Position numbers and translations under genes: made by a program. From Rhizobium phaseoli (GTDB lineage: Bacteria; Pseudomonadota; Alphaproteobacteria; Rhizobiales; Rhizobiaceae): a DNA stretch of 64,000 bases. Under the pieces are notes generated by a model. That model was given only the letters and a program-made list of their open reading frames with translations. It was not told the origin of the DNA and did not search any database. Positions 52,700 to 62,695 of the stretch are shown here, piece by piece; the first letter of the stretch is position 1; each line of letters starts with the position of its first letter. Location of the stretch: positions 496,001-560,000 of the forward strand of contig NZ_WUFT01000001.1 in assembly GCF_010668805.1 (NCBI RefSeq), given 5' to 3'.

Positions 52700-52844
52700 C
52701 GCAATTCACCTTTGTCGCTGATTTCGTTCAGGTGTAATCAACTGATAGGGAATGGAAAGGTTCCGAAACCGCCGGGCGGCTCTTGCCCGTTGCGGCGCCG
52801 GCTGGAAATTGCCATCTCCAAGCGTTCGTCAAAAGGATTTCATC

Positions 52845-53273
52845 ATGGTCGATCTCAAGGCCCGTCCCCGCCCGACCGGCGCCACCGCCGTTCTCGGCCG
52901 CACCGGTTTTCCGCATGTCACCTCCGCCACCAGGGGTGAGATCGATATCGTCACCTCGCCCTCGCAGCCGGGCTTCAATCCGCTCGATCTGCTCTATGCC
53001 TCGCTCTCTGCCTGCCTCGTGCTCAGCGCCCGCATGGCCGCCAGCCAGATCGGCGTTCTCGACAAGATCGGCGAGATCACGGCCGAGGTCACCGGCGAGA
53101 AGGCGACGGAAGGTCTTTCGCGTGTTGCCAGGTTCAATATCGCCTTTTCGATCAAGGGCGACATCGACGAGGAAACCCGGCAGAAGATCGTCCGTGCAGC
53201 CGAGGATGAAATCTGCACGGTGAGCAATACGATCCGCGGCAACCCCGATTTTTCGACGACGATATCGGTATAG
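52845..53273 (+). CDS. OsmC/Ohr-family protein
   Basis: A 142-residue protein with the OsmC fold pattern. It has SQPGFNPLDLLYASLSACLV with the first redox Cys (about residue 62), and DEICTVSNTIRGN with the second (about 125). Both cysteines are kept, so a thiol peroxidase acting on organic hydroperoxides is plausible. The ATG at 52845 gives the family N-terminus; the frame extends upstream to 52752. Confidence 0.85.
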   Translation: MVDLKARPRPTGATAVLGRTGFPHVTSATRGEIDIVTSPSQPGFNPLDLLYASLSACLVLSARMAASQIGVLDKIGEITAEVTGEKATEGLSRVARFNIAFSIKGDIDEETRQKIVRAAEDEICTVSNTIRGNPDFSTTISV

Positions 53274-53373
53274 ATTGAATCTATATAATATTTATAGACA
53301 ATTGCCGGCGGAGGATTGCGCGACCCATGCCCGGCTTCTATGCTTGGGCATCGAAAGCGATAATCCGGCCACC

Positions 53374-54810
53374 ATGCAATCCAAGCTTTTCCCGAAGTCC
53401 GAACGGCCTGTCGTCGCCATCATCGGCGGCGGCGTCTCCGGCGCCGGCGTCGCCTATCACCTCGCCCGGGCGAATTGCGGCGAGCCTCCCGTTATCCTGG
53501 TGTTCGAGCCGCGGGCCGAGCTCGGCCGCGGCCTGGCCTACGACACGGCCGATCCCGCCCACCGCATCAATGTCCCTGCCGCCAAGATGAGCCTGCAGCC
53601 CGGCGACCAGGGCGAATTCCAGGCCTGGATCGAAGCCCGCGGCGCCGTCGCCGGCGACCCTCATGCCAAACAGCCTGATGGCTCGCTCTTCCCGCGGCGC
53701 CGGCTGTTCGGAGATTATGTCGCCTCCCTGCTGAAGCCGCTCGTGGAAGATGGTCGTGTGCGGCATTGCCGGGCGGCGGTGACCGGCGTCGAGCGCCGTG
53801 CAGGCCGCTGGACGATCCGCGACGACAAGGGCGGCGTGACCGAGGCCGATATCGTCGCGATCGCCACCAGCCATCCGCCGCCGGCAACCCCCGGGCGGTT
53901 GGCGAGCCGGCTTGCAGCCCATCCCCGTTTCGTCGCCGATACCACCAAATCAGGCGCGCTCGAGGTGATCCGGCCGCATGACCGGGTACTGGTCATCGGC
54001 AACGGCCTGACGGCCGCCGATGTCATCGCCTCGCTTGCTGAGCGCGGACATGACGGTCCGGTGACCGCCATCTCGCGCCGCGGTCTGCGTTCGCGCGGGC
54101 ACGCGCCGGTGCCGCAGCCGCTCTTTGGCGACTTCGTCGTGGATGCGGCACATTCCGCCGGCTCGCTGCTGGCAAGGATCCGCGCCGCCATAAAAGCGGC
54201 GAAGGCTGAGGGCATTAGTTGGCACGGCGTGATCGATCAGGTACGGGCGCAAGGACACGATCTCTGGCAGGCGCTGCCGCTCACCGAGCGGCGCCGTCTC
54301 GTCCGCCATCTGCGCCCCTATTGGGATGTGCACCGCTTCCGCATCGCGCCGCAGGTCGAGGCCGTGCTCGACGCCGCGATTGCCATGGGCCGCCTTGAGA
54401 TCCTGGCCGGTTCGGTCGCCGATGCGCGCATCGAAGGCCAATTCATTCTGTGCACTCTGCAGCCGCGTCATCAGCGCCAGCCGCTGGAGCAGCGCTATGA
54501 CGCCGTCATCGTCACCACTGGCCCTGCCCATGGCGGCATCCTCGAAACCCAGCCTTGGCTTGCAGCCCTTGCCGCAAGCGGACACCTGTCGCTCGATCCA
54601 ACCGGCCTCGGCCTTGCCTGCACCGAGCATTCCGAGGCAATCGGCCTGTCGGGAACGGCCGATCCTTCGCTGCTGATCTCCGGCCCGCTGGCGCGCGGCA
54701 CATTCGGCGAATTGATGGGCCTGCCGCAGGTGACCGAGCATGCCTTCTTCGTCGCGTCCGAGATCGCCGGCAAGCTGCGGGCGACCTCTGAAAATATCTG
54801 CCCGGTCTGA
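53374..54810 (+). CDS. FAD/NAD(P)-binding oxidoreductase (NAD_binding_9 type)
   Basis: A 478-residue flavoprotein: FAD-binding VVAIIGGGVSGAGVAYHLAR near the N-terminus, RGLAYDTADPAHRINVPAAK and a second dinucleotide motif DRVLVIGNGLTAADVIASLA (about 205-224). RGHAPVPQPL and DVHRFRIAPQ are typical of the YdhS/PF13454 group, whose substrates are poorly known. The ATG at 53374 sits at the expected domain start; the frame opens at 53275, directly after osmC. No partner reductase is adjacent. Confidence 0.82.
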   Translation: MQSKLFPKSERPVVAIIGGGVSGAGVAYHLARANCGEPPVILVFEPRAELGRGLAYDTADPAHRINVPAAKMSLQPGDQGEFQAWIEARGAVAGDPHAKQPDGSLFPRRRLFGDYVASLLKPLVEDGRVRHCRAAVTGVERRAGRWTIRDDKGGVTEADIVAIATSHPPPATPGRLASRLAAHPRFVADTTKSGALEVIRPHDRVLVIGNGLTAADVIASLAERGHDGPVTAISRRGLRSRGHAPVPQPLFGDFVVDAAHSAGSLLARIRAAIKAAKAEGISWHGVIDQVRAQGHDLWQALPLTERRRLVRHLRPYWDVHRFRIAPQVEAVLDAAIAMGRLEILAGSVADARIEGQFILCTLQPRHQRQPLEQRYDAVIVTTGPAHGGILETQPWLAALAASGHLSLDPTGLGLACTEHSEAIGLSGTADPSLLISGPLARGTFGELMGLPQVTEHAFFVASEIAGKLRATSENICPV

Positions 54811-54924
54811 TTATCCATCGATCTGTCGCTCCTCGACTGTCGCGGGCAATCGACTTCTGATAGTTCCTCGCGGGTATTATCCCGCCGCCGAGCATCCGGG
54901 TGGCCCAGAAGAAGCATCAAGATC

Positions 54925-55830
54925 ATGTCGCAGGCTGCCAGCACCCTTTCCGAAGCTTCGCCTCGCAATCGCCTCGCCCTCGCCGCCCTCATTCTGGGCG
55001 GGGCGGCGATCGGCGGTTCGCCAATCTTCGTCCGGCTGTCCGAAGTCGGACCGATGGCCACGGCCTTCTGGCGCGTGGGGTTGGCGCTGATCCCGATCTT
55101 CATTGTTTCGCTCATGAAAAAGGATGCGGGCCCGAAGCCGCAGAGCCTTTCCGATTACGGCATGCTGATCCTTCCGGGCGTCATGCTGTCGCTCGACCTC
55201 GCCGCCTGGCACCTTTCACTCACCATGACCTCGGTTGCCAATGCGACGCTGCTTGCCAACCTCGCACCGGTCTTCGTCACGGTGATCGCCTTCGTCTTTT
55301 TCGGGGCGAGGATCAGCGGCGTTTTCCTGCTCGGGCTTGCCCTGGCACTGGCAGGCGTCGTCGTTTTGAAGGGCGGGCCGGCAGCCATCGGCAATGGCGG
55401 CCTCAGCGGCGATGGCATCGCGATGATCGCCGCCTTCTTCTATGCCTGCTACATCCTGGCGATCGGCAGGCTGCGCAGCCGGTTCGATACGATCAAAATC
55501 ATGCTGTGGAGCACGGCGTCCGCCGCCATTTTCATCTTTCCGATCGCTTTCTTCTACGAAGGTCAGATGCTGCCGGCGACCGTCTATGGCTGGTCGATCC
55601 TCTTCGGTCTCGCCTTTATCAGCCATGCCGGCGGACAGGTGGCGATCACCTATGCGCTGGCCTATCTGCCGCCGGCGTTTTCCTCTTTGACGCTGCTGCT
55701 GCAGCCGGTCGTCGCGGCAATCCTTGCCTGGGCGCTGCTTGATGAGGCGATCGGGACGATGCAGGCGCTCGGTGTTGCCGTCGTGCTCGCCGGCATCATG
55801 GTTGCCCGCGCTTCTCGCGTTCAGGTTTAG
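54925..55830 (+). CDS. EamA/DMT-family inner-membrane exporter
   Basis: A 301-residue protein with ten membrane segments in two EamA halves. The first half has GGSPIFVRLSEVGPMATAFW and the second YALAYLPPAFSSLTLLLQPV followed by AILAWALLDEAIG, the family signature. Such proteins export amino acids or other metabolites. Substrate unknown. It converges on the VOC-esterase gene. Confidence 0.9.
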   Translation: MSQAASTLSEASPRNRLALAALILGGAAIGGSPIFVRLSEVGPMATAFWRVGLALIPIFIVSLMKKDAGPKPQSLSDYGMLILPGVMLSLDLAAWHLSLTMTSVANATLLANLAPVFVTVIAFVFFGARISGVFLLGLALALAGVVVLKGGPAAIGNGGLSGDGIAMIAAFFYACYILAIGRLRSRFDTIKIMLWSTASAAIFIFPIAFFYEGQMLPATVYGWSILFGLAFISHAGGQVAITYALAYLPPAFSSLTLLLQPVVAAILAWALLDEAIGTMQALGVAVVLAGIMVARASRVQV

Positions 55831-55849
55831 CCGTCTTCGGAAACGACGC

Positions 55850-57406
55850 TCAGCGATTTTCCTGCAGCAGCCATTTCTGGATGATCGGCACGTCGGCATC
55901 GCCGAGATCGTGGCCGCCGGGAATGACGTCGGAATCGACGGTGGCGCCCGAACTCTTCAGCCGCGCTTCCAGCTCGCTGGCATATTTGCCGTAGGCATCG
56001 GTCTTGCCGCTGATAACGAGCAGGTCGGTGCCTTTGAGATCGGCATGCGGATAGTCGCTGAGAACCGGCATGGAGCGCAGCAGCACCGCCTTGTGAACCA
56101 GGTTCGGGTGCAGGTAGAGCAGCGAATTCAACAGGTTGGCGCCATTGGAATAGCCGACATAGACGACTTTCTGAGGGTCGAGCCCGTAGGATTTGACGGC
56201 ACCCTCGATAAACGCCGCGAAGGCCTCCGCCTCGGTCTTGATGTCGTTCTGATCGAAAGAGAAGGGGGTAAGGCGCTTGTACCAGCGCGGAAAACCTTCC
56301 TCCGTCGCGCGGCCGCGCACGCCAAGCAGCGTCGCACGCGGTGCCGCCTTGTTGAGCAGCGGCATCAGCGTCGTCTCATTGCCGCCGGAGCCGTGCAGCA
56401 GCACGAAGACGCTGCCGTCGGGATCCGGCGGCGTATAGAAGCGATGGACGAATGGCAATTCGCGGTAATTGATGCGTGGCTGGCCGGGCATCGCAAATTG
56501 CGGCAGCATGACCTTCAGGTCGTGGAGATTGGTGATCGCTTCGGGCGGCGCGAAGAGCTTGGTCCCAAGGGCGGCGTGCTCTTCGTCAACGAGCATGCCC
56601 GGCTTGTCGGTCGCCAGTTCTATCAGCGTGCCGCCGGGCTCGCGGGCGTAAAGCGAGCGGAAATATTTTCGGTCGTGCATGTTGGTCGGCGAGGCGTCGG
56701 TCGCCTCGAGTGCCGTGCGGACGGAATGCAGCGTCTCCTCGTCCGCGGCGCGGAAGGCGATGTGGTCGATCGTGCCGGTACCCGGCGCGCCGGACCAGAA
56801 TCCACGTGCGTCGCGCACGTCGATGACGTCGCCGGATTGCGAAATCAGCCTGTCGATGGTGCCGCGATTGGCCAGGAAACGGTAACCGAAATGGCTCTCG
56901 ATGAAGCTGCGGCTCTCAGCCGGCTTCTCCGTCAGCATGGTTGCGCCGCGCACGCGCTGGACGGCATGTTCGGCCGGGATCGAGGCGCCGTCCCAGGCCG
57001 CCGGCGATGTGAGGGTCTTTGCGCCCGCGAGCTTGAGAATGATGTTGTCGGGGTCCTTCAGCCTGAGCACAGGCTCGCCGAATTCATCGGCCGGCCCTTC
57101 CGAGCGCAGGCCGAAACTCATGGCGCGCGTCAGCCAGTAGCCGATGCTGGCGGGGTCGATCGACAGTGATATTTCGCTGATCTGGCCGAAGCCCGCCCGG
57201 CCGGGCGCACCATCTTCCCAAGCGAGGAAGGTGAGGAGCGACCCAGGCGTTCCTGCAGAATCCCCGTAAAAGAGATGAAGTTGTGTCGCGTCCTCATAGC
57301 CGGCCGTCTGCTTGACGAGCCGCATGCCGAGAAAACCTGCATAGAAGTCCACGTTCGCCTGCACCTTTCGGGTGACGGCCGTCACGTGATGTATGCCTGA
57401 TACCAT
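55850..57406 (-). CDS. Fused VOC ring-cleaving dioxygenase and esterase (MhqO-MhqD-like)
   Basis: A 518-residue fusion. Residues 1-300 hold paired VOC (glyoxalase) modules with metal ligands in GIHHVTAVT, GTIDHIAFRA and GGTLIELATD, like the hydroquinone dioxygenase MhqO. Residues about 320-518 are a phospholipase/carboxylesterase: FVLLHGSGGNETT, nucleophile GYSNGANLL, Asp in SGKTDAYG and His in GGHDLGD, like MhqD. In Bacillus these are separate genes of the quinone-stress regulon. Predicted cytoplasmic detoxification of quinones or related aromatics. The ATG at 57406 begins at the domain; an upstream in-frame extension to 57487 is hydrophobic and is an alternative. Confidence 0.87.
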   Translation of the reverse strand: MVSGIHHVTAVTRKVQANVDFYAGFLGMRLVKQTAGYEDATQLHLFYGDSAGTPGSLLTFLAWEDGAPGRAGFGQISEISLSIDPASIGYWLTRAMSFGLRSEGPADEFGEPVLRLKDPDNIILKLAGAKTLTSPAAWDGASIPAEHAVQRVRGATMLTEKPAESRSFIESHFGYRFLANRGTIDRLISQSGDVIDVRDARGFWSGAPGTGTIDHIAFRAADEETLHSVRTALEATDASPTNMHDRKYFRSLYAREPGGTLIELATDKPGMLVDEEHAALGTKLFAPPEAITNLHDLKVMLPQFAMPGQPRINYRELPFVHRFYTPPDPDGSVFVLLHGSGGNETTLMPLLNKAAPRATLLGVRGRATEEGFPRWYKRLTPFSFDQNDIKTEAEAFAAFIEGAVKSYGLDPQKVVYVGYSNGANLLNSLLYLHPNLVHKAVLLRSMPVLSDYPHADLKGTDLLVISGKTDAYGKYASELEARLKSSGATVDSDVIPGGHDLGDADVPIIQKWLLQENR

Positions 57407-57490
57407 CGGGAGCAGTCCTGATTGAAGCGGTGTCGCCAGGAGCGCGAGTATGAGAGCTACGAAGGTCATACCGTTGCCAATGAGCACCGC

Positions 57491-59086
57491 TTAGTTTTGT
57501 TCCGCACAAAGCGCAAGCGAATCGCCGCGCTGCAGCAATTCCAAATGTTCAACATCTTCGAGTGCCTCTTCGAGTTGCTGCAGGGTCGGCGGCTTGACCA
57601 TATAGGCGCGCGCGCCGAGATTTCTGGCCCGCTGCCGGTCGCTCTCATCGCCTGAGGTGCTGAGAATGCAGACGGGAATCTGGTTGAGGCGGATATCGGC
57701 GGAAAGCGCACGCAGCACCTCGAAGCCATCCATGATCGGCATGTTGATGTCGAGCAGCATCAGGTCGATTTGCGGCACATCGGCGATACCGGCGCGTTCT
57801 TCGAGCAGCCGCATCGCCTCGCGTCCGTTGGTGGCGACATGCAGGTGGAAATCCACCTTCTCCCGCCGCATCAGCTTGATCTTCAGAAGCTGGATGTCGG
57901 CCGGGCTGTCCTCCACCAACAGCACTTCGGCGAGCCTGCCCGCACCTTCGCCTGGCTGCTCCGCCGGCTTGCTGTTGTGCGGGATGGCCGAAACAGCGGG
58001 CGGCGCGGTGCTCGTCTCGGCGAGCGGCACGTCGAGAATGAAGGTGGCGCCCGGCCCGCTTTCCGCCTCGCACCAGATCGAGCCGCCATGCAGCTGCGCG
58101 ATGCGGCGGCAGATGGCAAGGCCGAGCCCGGTGCCCTCGATGCCGCGGCCGACGAGGCGCTTGAATGGCTGGAAGATCAGTTCGCGATGCTGAGGATCGA
58201 TGCCAGGCCCGTTGTCACGCACGGTGAGGCGGCAGAAATCGCCGTGCGCTTCGCCCGAGATCGTGACCTCCGGAACCTTCTGTTCGCAGTATCGGATGGC
58301 ATTCGACACGAGATTCTGCAGCAGCTGGGTCAGCAGCGTCGCATCGCCCATGACCTCCGGCAACGCCCCGCGGATGATGACGGCGCCGCGGCTTTCGGTC
58401 TGTTGGCGCAGATTGTTCTCCACCTGATCGAGCACATCAGAGAGTGAGACCGGCGTCAGCACCGGCCCGCCGGAGGCCTCGAGCCTGGTGAAACCCGACA
58501 CCTTGACGATCAGATCTTCCATATGGTCGGCGGCGCTGAGCACGTAGTCGAGCAGTTCCCGGTCGTCGGCCGGAAGCGCTGCAGAACCGTGCAGGATGCG
58601 GCTGAAGGACTTGATCGTCCTGAGCGGCTCCTTCAGATCATGGGCCATGGCGCGTGTGAAGATTTCGAGCGATTGCCGCTTCTGCTCCAGCTGCGCTTCC
58701 AGCATGCCGTGCATGATGGCGTTCTGGATGCAGCGATGCAGTGTTTCGGGCGACAGCGAATCCTTCGTCAGATAGTCGCGCGCGCCGCTCTTCATCACCT
58801 CTACGGCGACGGTTTCGTTGCCCTGGCCGGTGAGCATGATGACGTTGGCGGCGGGATCGTTCTCCAGGATATCGGCAAGAACGCCGAGTCCGTTGCGCCC
58901 CGGCAGCGAATAGTCGAGCAGGATGCAGTTCGGCCGTTTCCGGCCGTTCAGCGCAAGGCCCTCCTCACCCGTTTCTGCCTCCAGGACGGAATAGGCGGTG
59001 CTGGAGACGCGGCTCAATATGCGGCGATAGACCTCTCGATCGTCGATATTGTCGTCGATGATGAGAATGCTGCAGTTTTCCGCCAA
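57491..59086 (-). CDS. Receiver-histidine kinase-receiver signalling protein
   Basis: A 531-residue soluble protein: receiver 1 (LIIDDNIDDREVYRRIL, Asp in CILLDYSLPGRNG near 58, Lys in YLTKD), a HisKA domain with His149 (AMAHDLKEPLRTIKSFSR), HATPase (NLVSNAIRYC, DNGPGIDPQHR, GTGLGLAICRRIAQ) and receiver 2 (VLLVEDSPADIQLL, LMLLDINMPIMDG near 453, MVKPP). It can take phosphate from another kinase, phosphorylate itself or relay on. It follows a single-receiver gene by 4 bp and a membrane kinase gene, forming a three-gene phosphorelay operon. Confidence 0.93.
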   Translation of the reverse strand: MAENCSILIIDDNIDDREVYRRILSRVSSTAYSVLEAETGEEGLALNGRKRPNCILLDYSLPGRNGLGVLADILENDPAANVIMLTGQGNETVAVEVMKSGARDYLTKDSLSPETLHRCIQNAIMHGMLEAQLEQKRQSLEIFTRAMAHDLKEPLRTIKSFSRILHGSAALPADDRELLDYVLSAADHMEDLIVKVSGFTRLEASGGPVLTPVSLSDVLDQVENNLRQQTESRGAVIIRGALPEVMGDATLLTQLLQNLVSNAIRYCEQKVPEVTISGEAHGDFCRLTVRDNGPGIDPQHRELIFQPFKRLVGRGIEGTGLGLAICRRIAQLHGGSIWCEAESGPGATFILDVPLAETSTAPPAVSAIPHNSKPAEQPGEGAGRLAEVLLVEDSPADIQLLKIKLMRREKVDFHLHVATNGREAMRLLEERAGIADVPQIDLMLLDINMPIMDGFEVLRALSADIRLNQIPVCILSTSGDESDRQRARNLGARAYMVKPPTLQQLEEALEDVEHLELLQRGDSLALCAEQN

Positions 59087-59090
59087 TCTG

Positions 59091-59516
59091 TCAGTCCTCG
59101 AGCGGCAGGATGGCGATTTCGAACCAGTATTCCTTCAGCCGCTGGATCGCTCCGAAGAGCCCGTCGAGATCGACTGGCTTCTGCACATAGGTATTGGCGC
59201 CGAGCGCATAGCAGCCTTCGATATCGCGTTCGTCGTCGGAGGTGGTGAGGATCACCACCGGGATTTTGCGCCAGCCGGCGTTCGACTTGATCGCCTCCAG
59301 GGTCTTGCGACCGTCAAGCCCCGGCATGTTGAGATCGAGCAGGATCAGTCCGGGTTTCGGCACCATCGCGGCAAGCATGTCGAGCGCTTCCTGGCCGGAG
59401 GAGGCCCAGCGGATCGAGTTGCGCAGGTTGGTGCGTTTGAAGGCGCGCATCGTCGCTTCGAAATCATCTTCGCTGTCCTCGACGATCAGGATGGGTTGCG
59501 TGTCACGCTGCTGCAT
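59091..59516 (-). CDS. Stand-alone response regulator receiver (Rcp1-like)
   Basis: A 141-residue receiver without output domain: acidic pair in ILIVEDSEDDFEATMRAF, phospho-acceptor Asp61 (LILLDLNMPGLDGRK), Thr in ILTTSDDE and Lys in YVQKPVD. The insert and length match receivers paired with phytochrome-like kinases (Rcp1). Its start overlaps the membrane kinase stop by 14 bp with GAGGGGC as ribosome site, so the kinase upstream is its likely donor. Confidence 0.92.
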   Translation of the reverse strand: MQQRDTQPILIVEDSEDDFEATMRAFKRTNLRNSIRWASSGQEALDMLAAMVPKPGLILLDLNMPGLDGRKTLEAIKSNAGWRKIPVVILTTSDDERDIEGCYALGANTYVQKPVDLDGLFGAIQRLKEYWFEIAILPLED

Positions 59517-61644
59517 TCTGCCCCTCGCGCTTTTTTCCCAGAGTAAAGTAGAATGTCGTGCCGGCCCCGACCTCGGATTCCAGCCAGATATCGCCATTGT
59601 GCCGCGCGATAATCTTGCGGACGAAGGTGAGGCCTGCTCCAGTGCCGTCGTCGGAATCCTGCGACTTTTCCAGCCGTTTGAAAATGCGGAAAATGTCCTC
59701 ATGGAATTCCTGGGGTATGCCCTTGCCGTTATCCCTGACGAAAAACACGTTGCGGGCGACGGTACCGTCCTCGCCGACGAACCGATCGAGATAGCCGATC
59801 GAAACGAGCGGTGCCGACTTGTCATTGTATTTGATCGCATTGGTGATGAGATTGCGGAACACCTCGGTCAACCGCGGCGCGTCGCAGACCACATCAGGCA
59901 ACTGGCCGTCGATGATGACCTTAGCATGCCGCTCCTCCAGCAGGAGTTCCATCGTCGCAACGACATCCTTGACGATCAGACCGATATCGGTGCGTTTGAC
60001 CGCCAGCTGCTGCCGTCCGAGCCGGGAGAAATAAAGCAGGTCGTTGACGAGTTTTTCCATGCGCTGGCTGAGGCGCACCAGCCGGTTCAGTCGACGCACG
60101 CCGTCGTCGTCGAGTTTGTCCTCATAGTCTTCGAGGAGAAAACGCGAGTGGTTGTGCAGACCGCGCAGCGGTTCCTTGAGATCATGCGAGGCGATATAGG
60201 CGAATTCGTCGAGGTCGTGGTTGCTGCGTTCGAGTTCGGCTGTATAGGCCTCGAGCTGGGCGAGTGTCGTTTTCATCCGCTCTTCCTGCCGTGACCGCTC
60301 GCTGATGTCGCGCACGATGCCGACGAAGATCTTCGTATCGCCGGTGGCGACGGCGCTGATGGAAACGTCGATCGGAAAGACGATGCCGCTGTTGCGCCGT
60401 CCGGAAACCATGCGCGTCTTGCCGATGATACGCTCCTCGCCGGTCCGCCGGTAATGGGCGAGATAGCCGTCATGCTCGGAATGGTAGGGTTCGGGCATCA
60501 GCATCTTGATATTCCGGCCGATCGTCTCCTGCGGGGAGTAACCGAACATGCTTTCAGCCGCCGGGTTGAAGCTCCTGATCGCCCCACTCTCATCGATGAC
60601 GATGACGGCATCGGGCGTGCCGCGAACCAGCGCGCCGAAACGGACCCGCTCGGTTTCGAGGTTGTGATTGTTGCGCATGAAATAAAAGATGAGGATCGCG
60701 ATCAACCACAGCGTCGCGACCGTGATCGTGCGGTTGGCGATCTCCTGCCAGAATGCTGCCTCGTCGTGCTTGACGGCGAAAAAGCCGAGCATCAGCAGCA
60801 CGGTGCAGGCAAAGGCGAAGAAAAGCGGCGCGTTCCGGTTGCCGAACCAGAGCGCCGTCAGCACCAGCGGCACATAAAGAATGCCGTTCGCAACACCGAG
60901 CGGCGTATAAAGATCGACGAGGAGGCCGGTGAAGCAAACCGCAGCCGGGATCCAGAGCGGGATCTGAACTCGGTTTGCCGGCAGCAACCACCAGGAACGA
61001 GCGAGAAGCCCCGAGCCGAAGATCACGATGCCGATCGCCGTATGCACCGCCATCGCCGCGTAAGGCCCCCAGCGGTAACCCTGTTCGGCATCGGTGACAT
61101 AGCTGGCCAGCGCGATCATGCCGAGGGTGATGACGACGTAGCTCGTCAGCTCCTGCACCACCTGGCTTTTCCTCACCGCGTGGAGAGAGAGCAGCAGCGA
61201 AAGATTGGCGATCAGGAAGACCAACGCCGTGTTCGGCCCCATGCCGCCGCCGATCTGCGCGATGAAATCGGGCGGGATGACGAAGCGGGTGATCAGCAGG
61301 TCGACATTGTGGAAGGCCCGGCCGAGCGTCGCGATTTCGACGAGCCGGGCCGCGGCGACTGCCGCTGCAAACCCTGCCATGATCGTTGCCGCGATCCGAA
61401 AACGACGAGCAGCCAGCGTCGAGGTGGCAAGTCCCGCGCCTGACAGTACGAAGCAGAGCGCGGTGTTGAAGGCCATCGATGGAAAGCCGGGAACAAGCGA
61501 AATGATCACCGCGATCTGCAGCAGCCAGCCGGCAACAGCGCTCATGCCGAGCAGGACCATCAGGCCGCCAACCGCAATCGCGAAGCCACGGTAGCGCCAC
61601 CGCCTCCGTTGGTCCTGCAGGTCCACGTTGGACTCATCCTGCAC
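59503..61644 (-). CDS. Membrane PAS histidine kinase
   Basis: About 713 residues: eight to nine membrane segments (about 20-320), a PAS domain (about 335-450; AVIVIDESGAIRSFNPAAES, MFGYSPQETIGRNI), a coiled coil, HisKA with His near 487 (YIASHDLKEPLRGLHNH) and HATPase (NLITNAIKYND, DNGKGIPQEF, GTGAGLTFVRKIIARHNG). The His box is of the bacteriophytochrome-like subclass. Start is read as GTG at 61644 because GAGGAGG lies nine bases upstream; the frame opens at 61701. First gene of the phosphorelay operon. Confidence 0.9.
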   Translation of the reverse strand: MQDESNVDLQDQRRRWRYRGFAIAVGGLMVLLGMSAVAGWLLQIAVIISLVPGFPSMAFNTALCFVLSGAGLATSTLAARRFRIAATIMAGFAAAVAAARLVEIATLGRAFHNVDLLITRFVIPPDFIAQIGGGMGPNTALVFLIANLSLLLSLHAVRKSQVVQELTSYVVITLGMIALASYVTDAEQGYRWGPYAAMAVHTAIGIVIFGSGLLARSWWLLPANRVQIPLWIPAAVCFTGLLVDLYTPLGVANGILYVPLVLTALWFGNRNAPLFFAFACTVLLMLGFFAVKHDEAAFWQEIANRTITVATLWLIAILIFYFMRNNHNLETERVRFGALVRGTPDAVIVIDESGAIRSFNPAAESMFGYSPQETIGRNIKMLMPEPYHSEHDGYLAHYRRTGEERIIGKTRMVSGRRNSGIVFPIDVSISAVATGDTKIFVGIVRDISERSRQEERMKTTLAQLEAYTAELERSNHDLDEFAYIASHDLKEPLRGLHNHSRFLLEDYEDKLDDDGVRRLNRLVRLSQRMEKLVNDLLYFSRLGRQQLAVKRTDIGLIVKDVVATMELLLEERHAKVIIDGQLPDVVCDAPRLTEVFRNLITNAIKYNDKSAPLVSIGYLDRFVGEDGTVARNVFFVRDNGKGIPQEFHEDIFRIFKRLEKSQDSDDGTGAGLTFVRKIIARHNGDIWLESEVGAGTTFYFTLGKKREGQNAAA

Positions 61645-61838
61645 GCGTCGTGTCCTCCTCGGTTCGCGCGGCCATTTTTTCCGAAATCGAGGAATACTCA
61701 ATAGGCAGGGGAGGGCGGTGCTGCGCTTTTTGCGAAATGATTTTTCGATAAGATGGATCGAATTTTCGTGAAATCGCGATATCGTGACGTTGAAGGACAG
61801 CGAAGATCATTCGAACAATATCCAAATCACGGTGCTGA

Positions 61839-62216
61839 ATGCCTACCATAATTTACGTCGACGACAGCAGGGATGATCTCTTCTATCTCGACTATATCCG
61901 CAGGAAGCAGCAGATAGAGGTTGATCTATTCTGTTTTTCGACCGCCGAGACGGCGCTGGCGGCGCTGGAACAGCGCGCGGCGGAAGGCTGGGCCTTGCCG
62001 GAGCTGCTGGTCGCCGATCTCTACATGCCGCTCGACAGCGGCATTGCCTTGGTGAGCAGGCTGCGTCGGGACGATCGTTTCAAAGCGATGCGGCTCGCCG
62101 TCTGCAGCGGCTCGGATGCTGCCGAGGATCGCGCGCGCTCACTTAAGGCCGGCGCCGATGCCTATCTGGAAAAGCCGCTTGACCTCGCCAGCATTCTTCT
62201 CAATCTTGAGATGTAG
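61839..62216 (+). CDS. Stand-alone response regulator receiver
   Basis: A 125-residue receiver: YVDDSRDDLFYLDYI acidic pair, Asp60 (LLVADLYMPLDSG), Ser in AVCSGSDA and Lys in YLEKPLD. No output domain. It is divergent from the membrane kinase operon (194 bp between starts), so a shared promoter region and a shared kinase are plausible. Confidence 0.9.
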   Translation: MPTIIYVDDSRDDLFYLDYIRRKQQIEVDLFCFSTAETALAALEQRAAEGWALPELLVADLYMPLDSGIALVSRLRRDDRFKAMRLAVCSGSDAAEDRARSLKAGADAYLEKPLDLASILLNLEM

Positions 62217-62695
62217 GAAACGGCGAGCGCCCGGCAACCCATACTCCATTCTTTGTCCAAGCCATATGACGAACCGCAATTGACAAGGTCGAGGACGCAT
62301 CACAAGATGCAACCGACGTGAAGGAAATGGTACGCAAAATAAGCGTTGAGAGAACCGATTAACCCGCGTTCGCCGCCACGAACATCAGCCAACCCCTTAG
62401 CTGAATAGGCCTGTCGGCTCTCTCGCGCTTACGTCTGGCACTGCCTTACTGCATTCATGGATGTTGAATACAGGAAGAATACGATACCCAGGTAAGAACT
62501 ACTGCCCTCAGTAAAATCTGCCCGTGCATCACTTGTCGTTGAGATAATTGATGATTTCCGCCTTAGATATCGAAAGTCCCCGTTTTCGATATTCGTCATC
62601 AACCGTCTCGCAATTTTTGTAGCTCTTCGCGTTAAAGACGTATATCCCAAGATTTCGGGATTGAAGGCATTGGCGGGAGGAGAGGAAGAGTGGGA
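62217..62695. other. 480-bp region with no clear gene
   Basis: Between the receiver and the LuxR-type gene, with lower GC than the flanks. A minus-strand frame of 61 codons (62529-62714) ends GLSISKAEIINYLNDK and may be a small protein or remnant, but has no ribosome site. No palindrome of lux-box type was recognised. Confidence 0.45.

Noticed and set aside
55724..57169. 481-codon plus-strand frame opposite the VOC-esterase gene
   Set aside because: Shadow of a gene with intact catalytic motifs on the minus strand.
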